DNA of 64,000 nucleotides, from NCBI RefSeq assembly GCF_004403185.1, contig NZ_SOHJ01000004.1, forward strand, positions 1-64,000, read 5' to 3'. A program made the position numbers and the translations under genes. A model generated the notes under the pieces. The model was given only the letters and a program-made list of their open reading frames with translations, was not told the origin of the DNA and searched no databases. This DNA comes from Cryobacterium suzukii. GTDB taxonomy: Bacteria > Actinomycetota > Actinomycetes > Actinomycetales > Microbacteriaceae. Positions 7,603-16,152 of the stretch are shown here, piece after piece (the stretch's first letter is position 1; each line of letters starts with the position of its first letter).

Positions 7603-8955
7603 ATGAACACGACACCCACATTCACCATCAACCGCCGGCAGATTTTGAAGCTCGCCGCCATGTTTGGCGCCACAGCCACCCTCGCCGCGTGCAGCGGGCC
7701 CTCGCTCGGAGCAGGTGCCGGCGCCGCTGACGTCGCGGTCATGGACTGGACGGGCATCACGCCAGCCAAGGAGATCACCTGGTGGAGCAACCACCCGGGT
7801 ACCTCGAAGCTGATCGAGGAAGAGATCATCAAACGCTTCCAGGCCGAGAACCCCGAGATCGTGGTGAATCTGGTCACGGCCGGCGCCAATTATGACGAGA
7901 TCGCGCAGAAGTTTCAGGCGACGTCGGGTACCAACAGCGTGCCCGACCTGGTGCTGGCCAGCGACGTGTGGTGGTTTCGCTACATGATCAACGGCCAGAT
8001 CCTTCCGATCGACGATCTCGCCAAGCACCTCGAGATCGACACCGCCGACTTCAACAAGACCCTCTACGACGACTACACCTTCACCGGCAACCACTGGGCC
8101 ATCCCCTACGCCCGCTCGACGCCGCTGTTCTACTACAACAAGGCCGTCTGGGCCAAGGCCGGCTTGCCCGACCGCGCGCCCAAGACCTGGGCCGAATTTG
8201 ATGAGTGGGCGCCGAAGATTGCGGCCGAGGGCGGCGTGACTCCGCTCGGCCTCGGCAAGGGTGCCTCCTGGGCTGCGTGGTGGTTCTGCAACATGCTCTG
8301 GGGACGGGGCGGCGCCTACTCCGACGAGTGGACGATGACGCTCGACACCCCCGAAGCGATCGCCGCAGCGGACTACCTGCAAGCACTGATTTACGACAAG
8401 AAGATCGCCACGGTAGCCGCCGTCGACCAGGTCGCCGACTTCGGCGCCGGCCTGACCGGCTGCATCATGGGCTCGACCGGGTCGCTGACCGGAATTCTCA
8501 AGGCCGCGACGTTCGAGGTCGGCACCGGGTTCCTTCCCGAAGGACCAGAAGGCCAGGCCTGCCCGACCGGCGGAACCGGCATCGCCATCGCAGCCGATCG
8601 CACCCCGGAGCAGCAGTTGGCCGCCGGCATGTTCCTGAAGTTTCTAACCAACTCCGAGAACACGGCGTACTTCTCCTCGAACACCGGCTACATGCCGGTG
8701 CGCACTTCCGCCCGCGACGGCGAAACGATGACCAAGGTCTACGCCGAGTTCCCGCAGTTTCGCACGGCCGTCGACCAGCTCGAGACCACCCGCTCGCAGG
8801 ACTGGGGCCGCGTCTTCGTGCCGAACGCCGACAAAGAGCTCACGACAGCGCTCGAGAAGATCATGCTGCAGCAGACCGACCCGGCCGAGGCGTTCGCCGT
8901 CGCAACCACGGCGATCGCGACCTCGTTCGACGAGAACGTGAGCCCGTACCTGTAG
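7603..8955 (+). CDS. extracellular solute-binding lipoprotein, UgpB type
   Basis: A 450-aa family 1 solute-binding protein. The N-terminus has both a twin-arginine pattern (INRRQILKL) and a lipobox (LAAC, about residue 29), suggesting export, possibly folded, followed by lipid anchoring. The middle carries typical ugpB/malE segments such as AIPYARSTPLFYYNK and TGGTGIAIAA. An AGGAGAG ribosome site lies 6 bp before the ATG. With the permeases and two phosphodiesterases it is best read as a glycerol-3-phosphate or glycerophosphodiester receptor; an oligosaccharide remains possible. Confidence 0.9.
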   Translation: MNTTPTFTINRRQILKLAAMFGATATLAACSGPSLGAGAGAADVAVMDWTGITPAKEITWWSNHPGTSKLIEEEIIKRFQAENPEIVVNLVTAGANYDEIAQKFQATSGTNSVPDLVLASDVWWFRYMINGQILPIDDLAKHLEIDTADFNKTLYDDYTFTGNHWAIPYARSTPLFYYNKAVWAKAGLPDRAPKTWAEFDEWAPKIAAEGGVTPLGLGKGASWAAWWFCNMLWGRGGAYSDEWTMTLDTPEAIAAADYLQALIYDKKIATVAAVDQVADFGAGLTGCIMGSTGSLTGILKAATFEVGTGFLPEGPEGQACPTGGTGIAIAADRTPEQQLAAGMFLKFLTNSENTAYFSSNTGYMPVRTSARDGETMTKVYAEFPQFRTAVDQLETTRSQDWGRVFVPNADKELTTALEKIMLQQTDPAEAFAVATTAIATSFDENVSPYL

Positions 8956-8972
8956 TTTCGGGGTCTAGTGGG

Positions 8973-9001
8973 AGCGGGTCCGCCGGGTTGGCGGGCCCGC
9001 T
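8973..9001 (+). terminator. terminator of the Ugp-type operon
   Basis: A 12-bp stem AGCGGGTCCGCC / GGCGGGCCCGCT with one G-T pair (8973-8984 with 8990-9001) starts 18 bp after the stop and is followed by TGTGTG. Confidence 0.7.
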
Positions 9002-9100
9002 TGTGTGCGTGGCGGTGCCTGCGGGGCCGCGGTGCGGCATCCGTTGTCGCGGGCGCCGAGCCGTGAGTGTCCACGCATTCTCGCCCGATTTCGGGTCAGG

Positions 9101-9153
9101 ACTCACGGGTCAGCGAGTGGAAGTCACGGGTCAGCGAGAGGGACTCACGAGCC
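9101..9153. repeat. 21-bp tandem repeat, 2.5 copies
   Basis: Units at 9101-9121 and 9122-9142 share TCACGGGTCAGCGAG, and a partial third starts at 9143 (ACTCACGAGCC). They lie in the 321-bp gap between the Ugp operon terminator and the secreted phosphodiesterase. The rest of that gap (9002-9276) shows no ORF I would support. Confidence 0.65.
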
Positions 9154-9276
9154 CGGGCTGGAAGCGCGCTTTCAGGTAGCTGCGTACAGCACCGAGGCAC
9201 GACGGATGCGGCTGCTCGCCTTGGCCAGTGGCCGGCGGGGCCGTACGGTCCAGTGTGAGAAGTTAACGAACCACGG

Positions 9277-10326
9277 TCATAGCGCCGGATACGCGGTCGG
9301 CAATCTGAGGCCACGCTCGGCGAGTACGGCGCGCAACCGGGTGGGATAGTCGGTAATGATGCCGTCGACGCCCAGATCGATGAGGGTGTGCATCAGCGCG
9401 GACTCGCTGACGGTCCACGGGATCACGGGCAATCCGGCGGAGTGGGCCTCGGCCACAAGCTCGGGCGTGACCGTCTTGAAAGTCGGCGACAGAGCGTCAT
9501 AGCCCTTCGCGGCAGCTGCCCGGGCGACGGAACCGTCGTAATCGTCGACATCGATCCCACCGAGGTGCACGCTCGCGCCGGGCTGGCCCACTTCGAGCCA
9601 ATCGTCGTCCTGGGCGAGGGCGGCGATTCGCAGTTCAGGTGATATCCGCTGCACGAGATCGAGGGACGCCCAGTCGAAGCTCTGCACCGTGATTCGGTCG
9701 GCGTAGCCCGAGACTTCGATCGAGGCGACGACGGCCCGGGTCAATGCTGCCATCTCGTCTTCGCCCGCCCGGCCGGTGGTCTCGATCTTGGTCTCGATGT
9801 TGAACTGCACGGTGTCGGCATTGTGCGCGTCGACGAGCGCGAACACGTCGGCCAATTCGACGATCACCGTGCCGGGCACGTTCTGCTGCTCGGGATAGCC
9901 GGGCACCTGCTGGTAGCCGCAGTCCAGCGTCTGAATCTGGGCAAGGGTCAGTTCACGCACCCGACTGCCGGCGTAGGGGAAGGCCGGGTCATTGCGGAAG
10001 GCGGCATCCGTGTCGCGGCATTTGCTCTCGGTGAGCACATCGTCGTGCCAGACCACGACGACATCGTCGCGAGTGAGGTGCGTGTCGAGTTCGAGCGTGC
10101 TCACCCCGAGTTCGAGCGAGGCGGCGAAGGCGGCGAGGCTCTCCTCGGTGTGTTCGCCGCGCCCGCCGCGGTGGGACTGTAGGTCGAAGGCGGCGCTCTC
10201 GTCGAGGGGCGCAGCGGCGCTTGCCGGTTCGGCGAGCGCCGACTCTCCCTGCGCAGCCACGACGGCCCCGCCAACCAGAACCGTACTGAGGGCGGCGGCC
10301 GCCGCGATGATCAAAATCTTGCGCAT
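9277..10326 (-). CDS. secreted glycerophosphodiester phosphodiesterase
   Basis: A 349-aa protein with a cleavable Sec signal peptide (residues 1-32, hydrophobic core then AxA-like sites) and a GDPD barrel: SHRGGRGEHTEES near residue 52, metal ligands in TLELDTHLTRDDVVVVWHDD, and the C-terminal GVDGIITDYPTRL strand. It probably cleaves glycerophosphodiesters, or teichoic-acid or lipid-derived fragments, outside the cell, releasing substrates for the adjacent transporter. A GAAAGAG ribosome site precedes the ATG. It converges on the transporter operon. Confidence 0.92.
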   Translation of the reverse strand: MRKILIIAAAAALSTVLVGGAVVAAQGESALAEPASAAAPLDESAAFDLQSHRGGRGEHTEESLAAFAASLELGVSTLELDTHLTRDDVVVVWHDDVLTESKCRDTDAAFRNDPAFPYAGSRVRELTLAQIQTLDCGYQQVPGYPEQQNVPGTVIVELADVFALVDAHNADTVQFNIETKIETTGRAGEDEMAALTRAVVASIEVSGYADRITVQSFDWASLDLVQRISPELRIAALAQDDDWLEVGQPGASVHLGGIDVDDYDGSVARAAAAKGYDALSPTFKTVTPELVAEAHSAGLPVIPWTVSESALMHTLIDLGVDGIITDYPTRLRAVLAERGLRLPTAYPAL

Positions 10327-10473
10327 GCCGGCACTCTTTCGTGGATCGCAGCACGCCGGAAGGCGCGCTGCTGTTCACGTTAAGGAGCCGGGGTGACCGG
10401 CATCCTCTGCGCAACCGTCAGACGAGTGAACTGTGTGTTAACACGAACCACACCTGGGCACCGGGCCGGCTTG

Positions 10474-10536
10474 CGCGGCACTCGTTAGGGAAACGGGCAC
10501 TCGGTGTCAGGGGTGCCGCGAACTCCAACGAGTGCC
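10474..10536. repeat. palindromic repeat family B, copy 2
   Basis: CGCGGCAC (10474-10481) and GTGCCGCG (10513-10520) flank an interior sharing AGGGAA, GGGCACTCG and CACTCGTT blocks with the copy at 4358-4423. The trailing AACGAGTGCC (10527-10536) is also shared. The copy is decayed inside. It lies 3' of the membrane glycosyltransferase gene. Confidence 0.65.
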
Positions 10537-10547
10537 TCGACGGCTGG

Positions 10548-11930
10548 TCAGGCCGCGCGGGGACGCGGGAGGCGCAGCATCCGCTTGAGGGCGCCGGGGC
10601 CGGCGCGGCGCAGCGATACGGCCACAATGACGATGACCGCGATCGCGATCGACACCCGAGTGAGCTGCGGGTTCGGCACGAGCAGCCGCAGGGTGAGCGC
10701 CATCGGAACGAGCAGCCATTCCCAGCGCCCACTCAATGCCACGAACGGCAGCAGCAACAGCGCATACCAGGGGTAGCGCGGACTGAGCACGAGCAAAGTC
10801 GCGCCAATCATGACGAGCTGGCCGACCCAGGGCCGGTTCTGGTCGGTCTTGATGATCACCAGCACGGCGACGACCGCCAGAATCAGGCCGGCGACGATCA
10901 CAGCGGATTCGCCCGGCGCAACCAGGGACACCAGCGCGAACCGCGAGCCGTCCTGGTAGCCCTCCTCACTGAGGTAACCGGGCAGGTAGCCAAGTACCCC
11001 GATGCCGGTGGCCAGCACATAAGGCACATAGAGCAGAGCAAAGCTCAGAACGGATGCCGCCACCATGCGCCACCCGCCCCGTTTGAGCAGGGCGGGCGCG
11101 GCCAGCACCGGGATGAGTTTGGTGCCGATCGCGATTCCCAGCATGATGCCGCCGCGCCACACGTTCTTCGACGAGATCAGGAACACTGCCGCGACGACGA
11201 AGATGACACCGAGCATATCCACGTGCGAGTTGGTGATCGCCTCGGTCGCCACGAGCGGACACCAAGCCCAGAGCGCCGCATTTCTTTCATCGAGGCCGCG
11301 GCGGCGCATTCCAACCAGCAGCATGACGGTCGTGCCCAGGCTCAGCAGAAGCCCAGCGAGCTGCAACGGCCAGTAGGCGGGCTCAGGGCCGGTAAGAAAA
11401 CGGACACCGGCGAAAAAGATCTCGCTGGCCGGAGGGTAAATCGTGGGTACCGCCGTGCGGTTGAGCGCCGAGCAGAGCAGATCGCCGTCGGTCGTGCGGG
11501 CGCGTACGATGCGTTCGCCGATGCAGACCTCCTTACCGGCGGCCGTAGTCTGGGGCGGCGGGAAGAGCCAGTCTGGTCTCAGGGAATCGAGGCGGGCATC
11601 CGCTGGCGTGAAGGCGTAGGGGCTGATGCCATTGTTTTGTACGATGCCATCCCACGCGTAGCGAGCCGAGTCGGTGCTCGTATTGGGCGGACCGACCATG
11701 GCCGCACCGCCGATCAGAGCGGAGCCGGCCAGGATGAGCGCAACCACAGCCCTGCCGTTCACGCGACGCAGCAACCACCAGGCCAGGCCGAACAGTAGCC
11801 AGAGCGCACTCGTGACCAGCACGAGTTGCATCTCGTCGCGGTCCGGTGCGAATAGGTGGAGGGTGCTGACGCTAAACGCTGTGAGGGCAGCGCTGAGCAC
11901 GAGCAGTCCCGAGATCAGAATGAATCGCAC
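10548..11930 (-). CDS. polytopic membrane mannosyltransferase-like protein (GT87/GT-C type)
   Basis: A 460-aa protein with about 10-12 predicted membrane helices. The first large outer loop holds acidic residues, and motifs of polyprenol-phosphate-mannose-dependent transferases are visible: YAWDGIVQNNGISPY near residue 90, TIYPPASEI near residue 164, NSHVDMLG and GTKLIPVLAAP. The enzyme would transfer a sugar from a lipid-linked donor to a glycolipid or wall glycan on the outer face. The basic C-terminal tail (RRAGPGALKRMLRLPRPR) is probably cytoplasmic. The specific acceptor is unknown. Confidence 0.8.
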   Translation of the reverse strand: MRFILISGLLVLSAALTAFSVSTLHLFAPDRDEMQLVLVTSALWLLFGLAWWLLRRVNGRAVVALILAGSALIGGAAMVGPPNTSTDSARYAWDGIVQNNGISPYAFTPADARLDSLRPDWLFPPPQTTAAGKEVCIGERIVRARTTDGDLLCSALNRTAVPTIYPPASEIFFAGVRFLTGPEPAYWPLQLAGLLLSLGTTVMLLVGMRRRGLDERNAALWAWCPLVATEAITNSHVDMLGVIFVVAAVFLISSKNVWRGGIMLGIAIGTKLIPVLAAPALLKRGGWRMVAASVLSFALLYVPYVLATGIGVLGYLPGYLSEEGYQDGSRFALVSLVAPGESAVIVAGLILAVVAVLVIIKTDQNRPWVGQLVMIGATLLVLSPRYPWYALLLLPFVALSGRWEWLLVPMALTLRLLVPNPQLTRVSIAIAVIVIVAVSLRRAGPGALKRMLRLPRPRAA

Positions 11931-12092
11931 CAGTCCATCCTCACCTACCCGGGCTCAATGGCGATGTTTTCGAGGACCCACGAGTGAGAAACCTGCAGAC
12001 CGTAAGACCTCCCGGGTGAAGGCTGGTCGCCATGTGCACATCGTAAGAAATTTATGCCGGTTTTATCGACCGTGTAGTGGTGCAATAGAAGC
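11931..12092. promoter_or_regulatory. divergent promoter region
   Basis: A 162-bp AT-richer spacer between the leftward membrane glycosyltransferase and the rightward molybdopterin oxidoreductase. It must hold both promoters; no clear -35/-10 pair or operator was identified. Confidence 0.3.
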
Positions 12093-13346
12093 ATGCGGCG
12101 ATTGATGTACGAAGCCCAGCGGGCGCTGGCATCGCCGGTGCGCAATCCGCGGATGGCAACGGTGATCGGGCGGCTGCTCGGCGCCGCTTTTCTGATCTGT
12201 TTCGGCACCGGTTTGTACAGTCATTTTCTGCAGGACCCCCTCGACTGGATGCGATTCGCAACTCGACCGGAGTTTCTGTACCAGGTGACGCAGGGCACGC
12301 ACATGATCACTGGAATCGCCTGTTTTCCACTGCTGCTGGCCAAGCTGTACATCGTTTTTCCCGACCTGTTCGCCTATCCCCCGGTACGCGGCTTCATTCA
12401 TTTTCTGGAACGGGCCTCGATCGCCCTTTTTGTGGGCGCCTCGCTCGTGCAGATCACGATTGGGCTGCTCAACACGTACCAGTGGTATCCGTGGCCGTTT
12501 CCGTTTCGGCAGGTGCACTTTGCGCTCGGTTGGGTGCTGATCGGGTTGCTGGTCATTCATATCGGGGTGAAGCTCCCGGTGATCACGCGGTACTGGAGCA
12601 AGGGCTCCCCGGTCAGTGACCATCTGGAAGACGCGGTCTCGAACGACCGCGCTTCCAACGCGGAGGCCGTGCGATTGTGGGGCAGCACCCGGCCCGGCGG
12701 TGTGACCGGGCGCGTGCTCGATTACATCGATGCGACTCCGCGCGCTCGGACCCGCGTCAGTCGGCGCGGATTCCTCACGACGGTCGGCGTGGCCACCACT
12801 GCCGTCGTGGGCCTGACCGCCGGCCAGACCTTCACGCCGCTGAACGCGGTCAACTTGTTCGGGCCACGCAAGAAGGGCGTCGGCCAGCAGGGCGTTCCGG
12901 TGAACCGCACGAGCGAGCAGGCCAAGGTAGCGGATGCCGCCATGGCCGCTGGGTGGACCCTCACCGTGGCGGTGGCTGGCACCGAACGCTCCTTCACCCG
13001 TTCTCAGTTGCTGGCGCTGCCGCAGACCGAGGTTCAGCTTCCGATCGCCTGCGTCGAGGGTTGGAGCCAGATGGCCCACTGGCGCGGCGTGCGCTTGAGC
13101 GATCTGGCCGACCTGATGAGCGCCGACCCGGACACCTCGTTTCGCCTGATCAGCCTCGAAGAACGCGGCAGCTTCAGTAAGACCGAGATGGGCCGAGAGT
13201 ATGTGCGGGATCCGCTTACCCTCGTGGCGCTCGAACTTAACGGTGAGACCCTCGACCTCGAGCACGGGTATCCGGCGCGCATGATCGCGCCGGGCCGCCC
13301 CGGCGTGCTTCAGACCAAATGGCTCAGCCGAATCGAGGCGATCTGA
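12093..13346 (+). CDS. cytochrome b561-like / sulfite-oxidase-like molybdopterin fusion protein
   Basis: A 417-aa two-domain protein. Residues about 25-165 form four helices of a cytochrome b type membrane domain with candidate heme histidines (His70, His142, His156). A twin-arginine-like SRRGFLTT motif and hydrophobic stretch follow at 223-245. Residues 250-417 resemble the Mo-cofactor domain of SUOX/YedY proteins, with the cofactor-ligating cysteine in PIACVEGW (Cys320). It probably passes electrons between quinone and an oxidised substrate outside the membrane, possibly repairing methionine sulfoxide as MsrP does. The start could also be the ATG at 12105. It overlaps the next gene by one base. 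Confidence 0.85.
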   Translation: MRRLMYEAQRALASPVRNPRMATVIGRLLGAAFLICFGTGLYSHFLQDPLDWMRFATRPEFLYQVTQGTHMITGIACFPLLLAKLYIVFPDLFAYPPVRGFIHFLERASIALFVGASLVQITIGLLNTYQWYPWPFPFRQVHFALGWVLIGLLVIHIGVKLPVITRYWSKGSPVSDHLEDAVSNDRASNAEAVRLWGSTRPGGVTGRVLDYIDATPRARTRVSRRGFLTTVGVATTAVVGLTAGQTFTPLNAVNLFGPRKKGVGQQGVPVNRTSEQAKVADAAMAAGWTLTVAVAGTERSFTRSQLLALPQTEVQLPIACVEGWSQMAHWRGVRLSDLADLMSADPDTSFRLISLEERGSFSKTEMGREYVRDPLTLVALELNGETLDLEHGYPARMIAPGRPGVLQTKWLSRIEAI

Positions 13347-13864
13347 TGACGACGAGTACGACGGGGCTCAATCCTCCGCCGGCCGGAATCCCGGCGTCGA
13401 CCAGCCGACGGATGCGCAGCATCCGCTTGGCGCTGGTGGGTGTCGGTGTGCTGCTGCTCGCCTGGGGCGCGTTCGTGATGTTCGATTCGGTGCGGCTAAC
13501 CCGCATACCGGGGGTGGCGCTCTGGATTGCCGCGGCGATCGTGCTGCATGACGCGATTCTGGCGCCGATCGTGTTCGCGTTCGGAATCGCCCTGCGGCGG
13601 GTGGGTCGCCGGGCGACCGGTACGGTGATTGCGATCGTGCAGGGCGGCATTGTCGTCGGGTCGATCGTGTCGCTGATCGCGGTGCCGACGATCGTGGCGA
13701 AGAACTTCGCACCTGCGAATCCGACCGTTCTGCCGCTGAATTACGGGCTGAACCTTGCGATCTTCTGGCTCGTACTGGCCCTGATCACCGTGGGGCTGTC
13801 AGTGTGGGCGTTCCTGCGCTGGCGGAGCCCGGTCGCGACCTTCCCGGACGAATCCGGGCGGTGA
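13346..13864 (+). CDS. small four-helix membrane protein, unknown function
   Basis: A 172-aa protein with four predicted membrane segments (about residues 28-50, 56-80, 92-115 and 131-155) and no recognised motif. Its ATG overlaps the upstream stop (TGATG), so it is co-translated with the molybdopterin oxidoreductase and may assist or anchor it; that link is inference. The stop codon lies inside the first unit of a 21-bp tandem repeat. Its frame contains the hairpin CGGATGC-GCA-GCATCCG near 13410. Confidence 0.75.
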   Translation: MTTSTTGLNPPPAGIPASTSRRMRSIRLALVGVGVLLLAWGAFVMFDSVRLTRIPGVALWIAAAIVLHDAILAPIVFAFGIALRRVGRRATGTVIAIVQGGIVVGSIVSLIAVPTIVAKNFAPANPTVLPLNYGLNLAIFWLVLALITVGLSVWAFLRWRSPVATFPDESGR

Positions 13865-13920
13865 AGTGTCGCGCTCCGGGCGTGAAGTGTCGCACTCCGC
13901 GCGGTAAGTGTCGCACTCCC
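13861..13920. repeat. 21-bp tandem repeat, three units, overlapping the stop codon
   Basis: Three units sharing AAGTGTCGCRCTCC start at 13861, 13882 and 13904. The first covers the stop of the preceding gene and the last abuts a family A palindromic repeat. Confidence 0.7.
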
Positions 13921-13992
13921 GGCCCACCTTGTGGCCGTGGGCCAAGTTTATAAACTGGGCCCACGGACGGGGCCCGGGCCCCGTCCGTGGGT
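13919..13992. repeat. palindromic repeat family A, copy 3
   Basis: The same order of arms as at 856-928: a GGGCCCA-type arm, a TTTATAAA-centred palindrome, then the GGACGGGGCCCGGGCCCCGT palindrome. It sits in the 136-bp gap between two convergent genes, where a bidirectional terminator would be expected. Confidence 0.85.
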
Positions 13993-14000
13993 GCCGGCGG

Positions 14001-14762
14001 CTAGGAGCGGGCCAGGCGGGCGAACGAGCGGTCGCCTCTGGTCCATTCGGCGACCTGTACCAGTCCGACCTTCGCGGCCCGCCGGCATAGGGCACTGACG
14101 CCGAGTTCGGCCCACGGGAACGCGTCGCTCGTGCGTCCGGCGGCGTCGTGCAGGGTGCCTTCATAAGCGAGGTCGTGCTCGGGGTCGCGGTGCACCTCGA
14201 CGACGAGCACACCATCGACAGCGAGCAGTGACGCGCACCGGTCGAGCAGGGCGTCGGGATCGCCCCCGATGCCGATGTTGCCGTCGACGAGGAGCAGGGT
14301 CGCCCAGGTTCCCTCCAGCGGAATGTCGTCGAAGACGGAGCGCTGAAGAACGGCGAGCCCGGCCGCGAGGGCTATCCGCACGGCGGTCGGCGAAACGTCG
14401 ACTCCGAGGGCGTCGAGTCCCGCGTCGAGAGCAGCTTGGATCATGCGACCCGGTCCGCAGCCAATGTCGAGCACCGGTCCGACTGCCCCGGCGAGCAGGG
14501 AACGGTCGATCGGATCGGCTCCGGCGCTCCAGCGCCCGGCGTGCATGGTCGACACGCGCATCGGCGTGCCCGAATCGGCACCGGTCCGATTGCCGTAGAG
14601 GTAGAGCACGTTGTCGTCGCTCTGCAGCGCCTGAGCATAAGGTTCGGAGCCGCCGGCTCCGAACGTGGTCTGCCGGCGAAAGCGGTCGGCGGTGGTGCCG
14701 TCCACGTCGTCGACCGCCCCGTCCGTCCACTGCTCCCACAGTCGCGGCGACACGAGTGTCAC
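14001..14762 (-). CDS. class I SAM-dependent methyltransferase
   Basis: A 253-aa protein. The SAM-binding motif I is clear, VLDIGCGPGRM at about residue 97, followed by the acidic LGVDVSPTA strand. The N-terminal 90 residues carry no familiar domain. It is the last gene of a three-gene operon; its start overlaps the stop of the CofC-like gene by 4 bp. Conserved linkage with a CofC-like transferase and a GT2 suggests modification of a glycolipid or a related metabolite, but the substrate is unknown. Confidence 0.85.
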   Translation of the reverse strand: MTLVSPRLWEQWTDGAVDDVDGTTADRFRRQTTFGAGGSEPYAQALQSDDNVLYLYGNRTGADSGTPMRVSTMHAGRWSAGADPIDRSLLAGAVGPVLDIGCGPGRMIQAALDAGLDALGVDVSPTAVRIALAAGLAVLQRSVFDDIPLEGTWATLLLVDGNIGIGGDPDALLDRCASLLAVDGVLVVEVHRDPEHDLAYEGTLHDAAGRTSDAFPWAELGVSALCRRAAKVGLVQVAEWTRGDRSFARLARS

Positions 14763-15433
14763 GAGCGTGCCCCGCTCAGGGCCGCAGGGAGTAAGTCGGC
14801 ATTCTGCAGGCGAGCGGATGCCCGCACCCTCGCGAAAGCACGCGCGAAGCGCGTGTGGGGGGCGACCGAGGCAACGGTGTGGGCATCCGTTATGGTGTCG
14901 ATATCGGTGAGCGCCGGCAGCAGACGCACACTGAGTCCGGCCTCGTCGAGACGTTGCAGCTGGTGGGCGCCGGTGTCGGAGCGGCTCATCGGGATGCCGC
15001 GGAGCAGCGCTCCACTCGGGCTTCTCAGGGCGAGCGCCCAGAAGCCGCCGTCATCGGCTGGCCCGAACCAGGCATCCGTTTCGTCGCCCCAGTCCGTGAA
15101 TACGGGGGCGAGCAGTTCGGCACTGACCTGGGGGGTGTCCATTCCGAGCAGCAGGGTGGGCTCGGTGAGGGTGTCGAAGATGGCAGCCAGGCGTTCGTCA
15201 AGGCCGCCGGCGGTCTGCGGCAAAATCTCCCACGCGGATGCCTCCATGGGCGCAGTCACGCCATCAAACGCCAGAATGTGGCGCGTTGCCGGCAGTTGTG
15301 ACGCGACGGCGAGAGTGTCAGCGAGGCTGGCGGCGGCGAGTTCGGCGGCCTGCTCGAGCGAGAGCGGCGGGTGCAGCCGGGTCTTGACCTTGCCGGGCAA
15401 ACATTCCTTGGCGATGACAACGATAGCGGTCAT
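14759..15433 (-). CDS. DUF2064 / CofC-like nucleotidyltransferase-fold protein
   Basis: A 224-aa GT-A fold protein. The N-terminus (IVVIAKECLPGKVKTRLHPP) matches the signature of the TIGR04282/DUF2064 family. LLLGMDTPQVS and GPADDGGFWALAL supply the usual acidic and Gly-Gly motifs. Such proteins are annotated as glycosyltransferases or related to the guanylyltransferase CofC; the true substrate is not established. It overlaps both operon neighbours by 4 bp, so the three proteins are coupled. Confidence 0.87.
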   Translation of the reverse strand: MTAIVVIAKECLPGKVKTRLHPPLSLEQAAELAAASLADTLAVASQLPATRHILAFDGVTAPMEASAWEILPQTAGGLDERLAAIFDTLTEPTLLLGMDTPQVSAELLAPVFTDWGDETDAWFGPADDGGFWALALRSPSGALLRGIPMSRSDTGAHQLQRLDEAGLSVRLLPALTDIDTITDAHTVASVAPHTRFARAFARVRASARLQNADLLPAALSGARS

Positions 15434-16152
15434 GAGCGGGCCTCGTTTCGGATGCTGCGGTTGATGTTGATGGCGGCGGCGGGGTTTCTGCGGTCGGTGC
15501 TCAGCAGCGCGGACATGTCCTTGATGGCGGTGAGGGTGCCGCGCACGGTCCCGGTCACTTTGCTGCGGCCGACGCGCGGCGCGTACCGCGTATCGACTTC
15601 ACGGATGCGCCAGTTGGCCGCTGCGGCGCCGAGAAACATCTCCAGCGGGTACCCGCTGCGGCGATCAGTGAGGTCGAGGGCGAGAAGATGCTCGCGGCGC
15701 GCCGCTCGCATAGGGCCAAGGTCATGAATGTTCACGCCTGTTATTCGGCGCAGTCGCCAGGAAAGATAGGTATTTGCTAGACGGGCGTGCGGAGGCCAGG
15801 CATTGCGGGTAGTTGGGCGGCGGCGTCCGAGCACGAGATCAGCCTCGTCAGCGCTGATCGGGTCGACCACGAGCGGCAGGTCGCGGGGGTCCATCGAGGC
15901 GTCGGCGTCGCAGAACGCCACGATCGGAGCGGTGGCGGCCAGAAGACCGGCGTGGGCTGCTGCGCCGAATCCGCGGCGACTTTCGTGTACAACCTGCGCG
16001 CCAAGGCTACGGGCGAGTTCGGCAGATCCGTCGGTCGAGCCGTTGTCGACAACGATCGCGCTATAGCCGACGGGCATGCGCTCGAGAATCCACGGCAGTG
16101 CCTGCACCTCGTTCAGGCAGGGCAACACCACGTTTACCCGAATGTTGATCAT
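15430..16152 (-). CDS. glycosyltransferase family 2 (DPM1/polyprenyl-phosphate type)
   Basis: A 240-aa GT2 enzyme. VNVVLPCLNEVQALPWIL, the VDNGSTDGS nucleotide motif and FCDADASMDP (DXD) are all present, as is DLGPMRAARRE. It lacks C-terminal membrane helices, so it is a soluble or peripheral enzyme making a sugar-phospholipid or glycolipid. It is the first gene of the operon with the CofC-like protein and methyltransferase. Its start, ATG at 16152, has no strong ribosome site. Confidence 0.87.
   Translation of the reverse strand: MINIRVNVVLPCLNEVQALPWILERMPVGYSAIVVDNGSTDGSAELARSLGAQVVHESRRGFGAAAHAGLLAATAPIVAFCDADASMDPRDLPLVVDPISADEADLVLGRRRPTTRNAWPPHARLANTYLSWRLRRITGVNIHDLGPMRAARREHLLALDLTDRRSGYPLEMFLGAAAANWRIREVDTRYAPRVGRSKVTGTVRGTLTAIKDMSALLSTDRRNPAAAININRSIRNEARS

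Noticed and set aside
10341-11798. 485-aa plus-strand open frame opposite the membrane mannosyltransferase
   Set aside because: It is rich in Arg, His, Gln and Asp, typical of an antisense frame; the minus strand encodes a clear polytopic membrane protein.
9101-13920. CRISPR array
   Set aside because: The repeats are tandem without unique spacers, and no cas genes are present.
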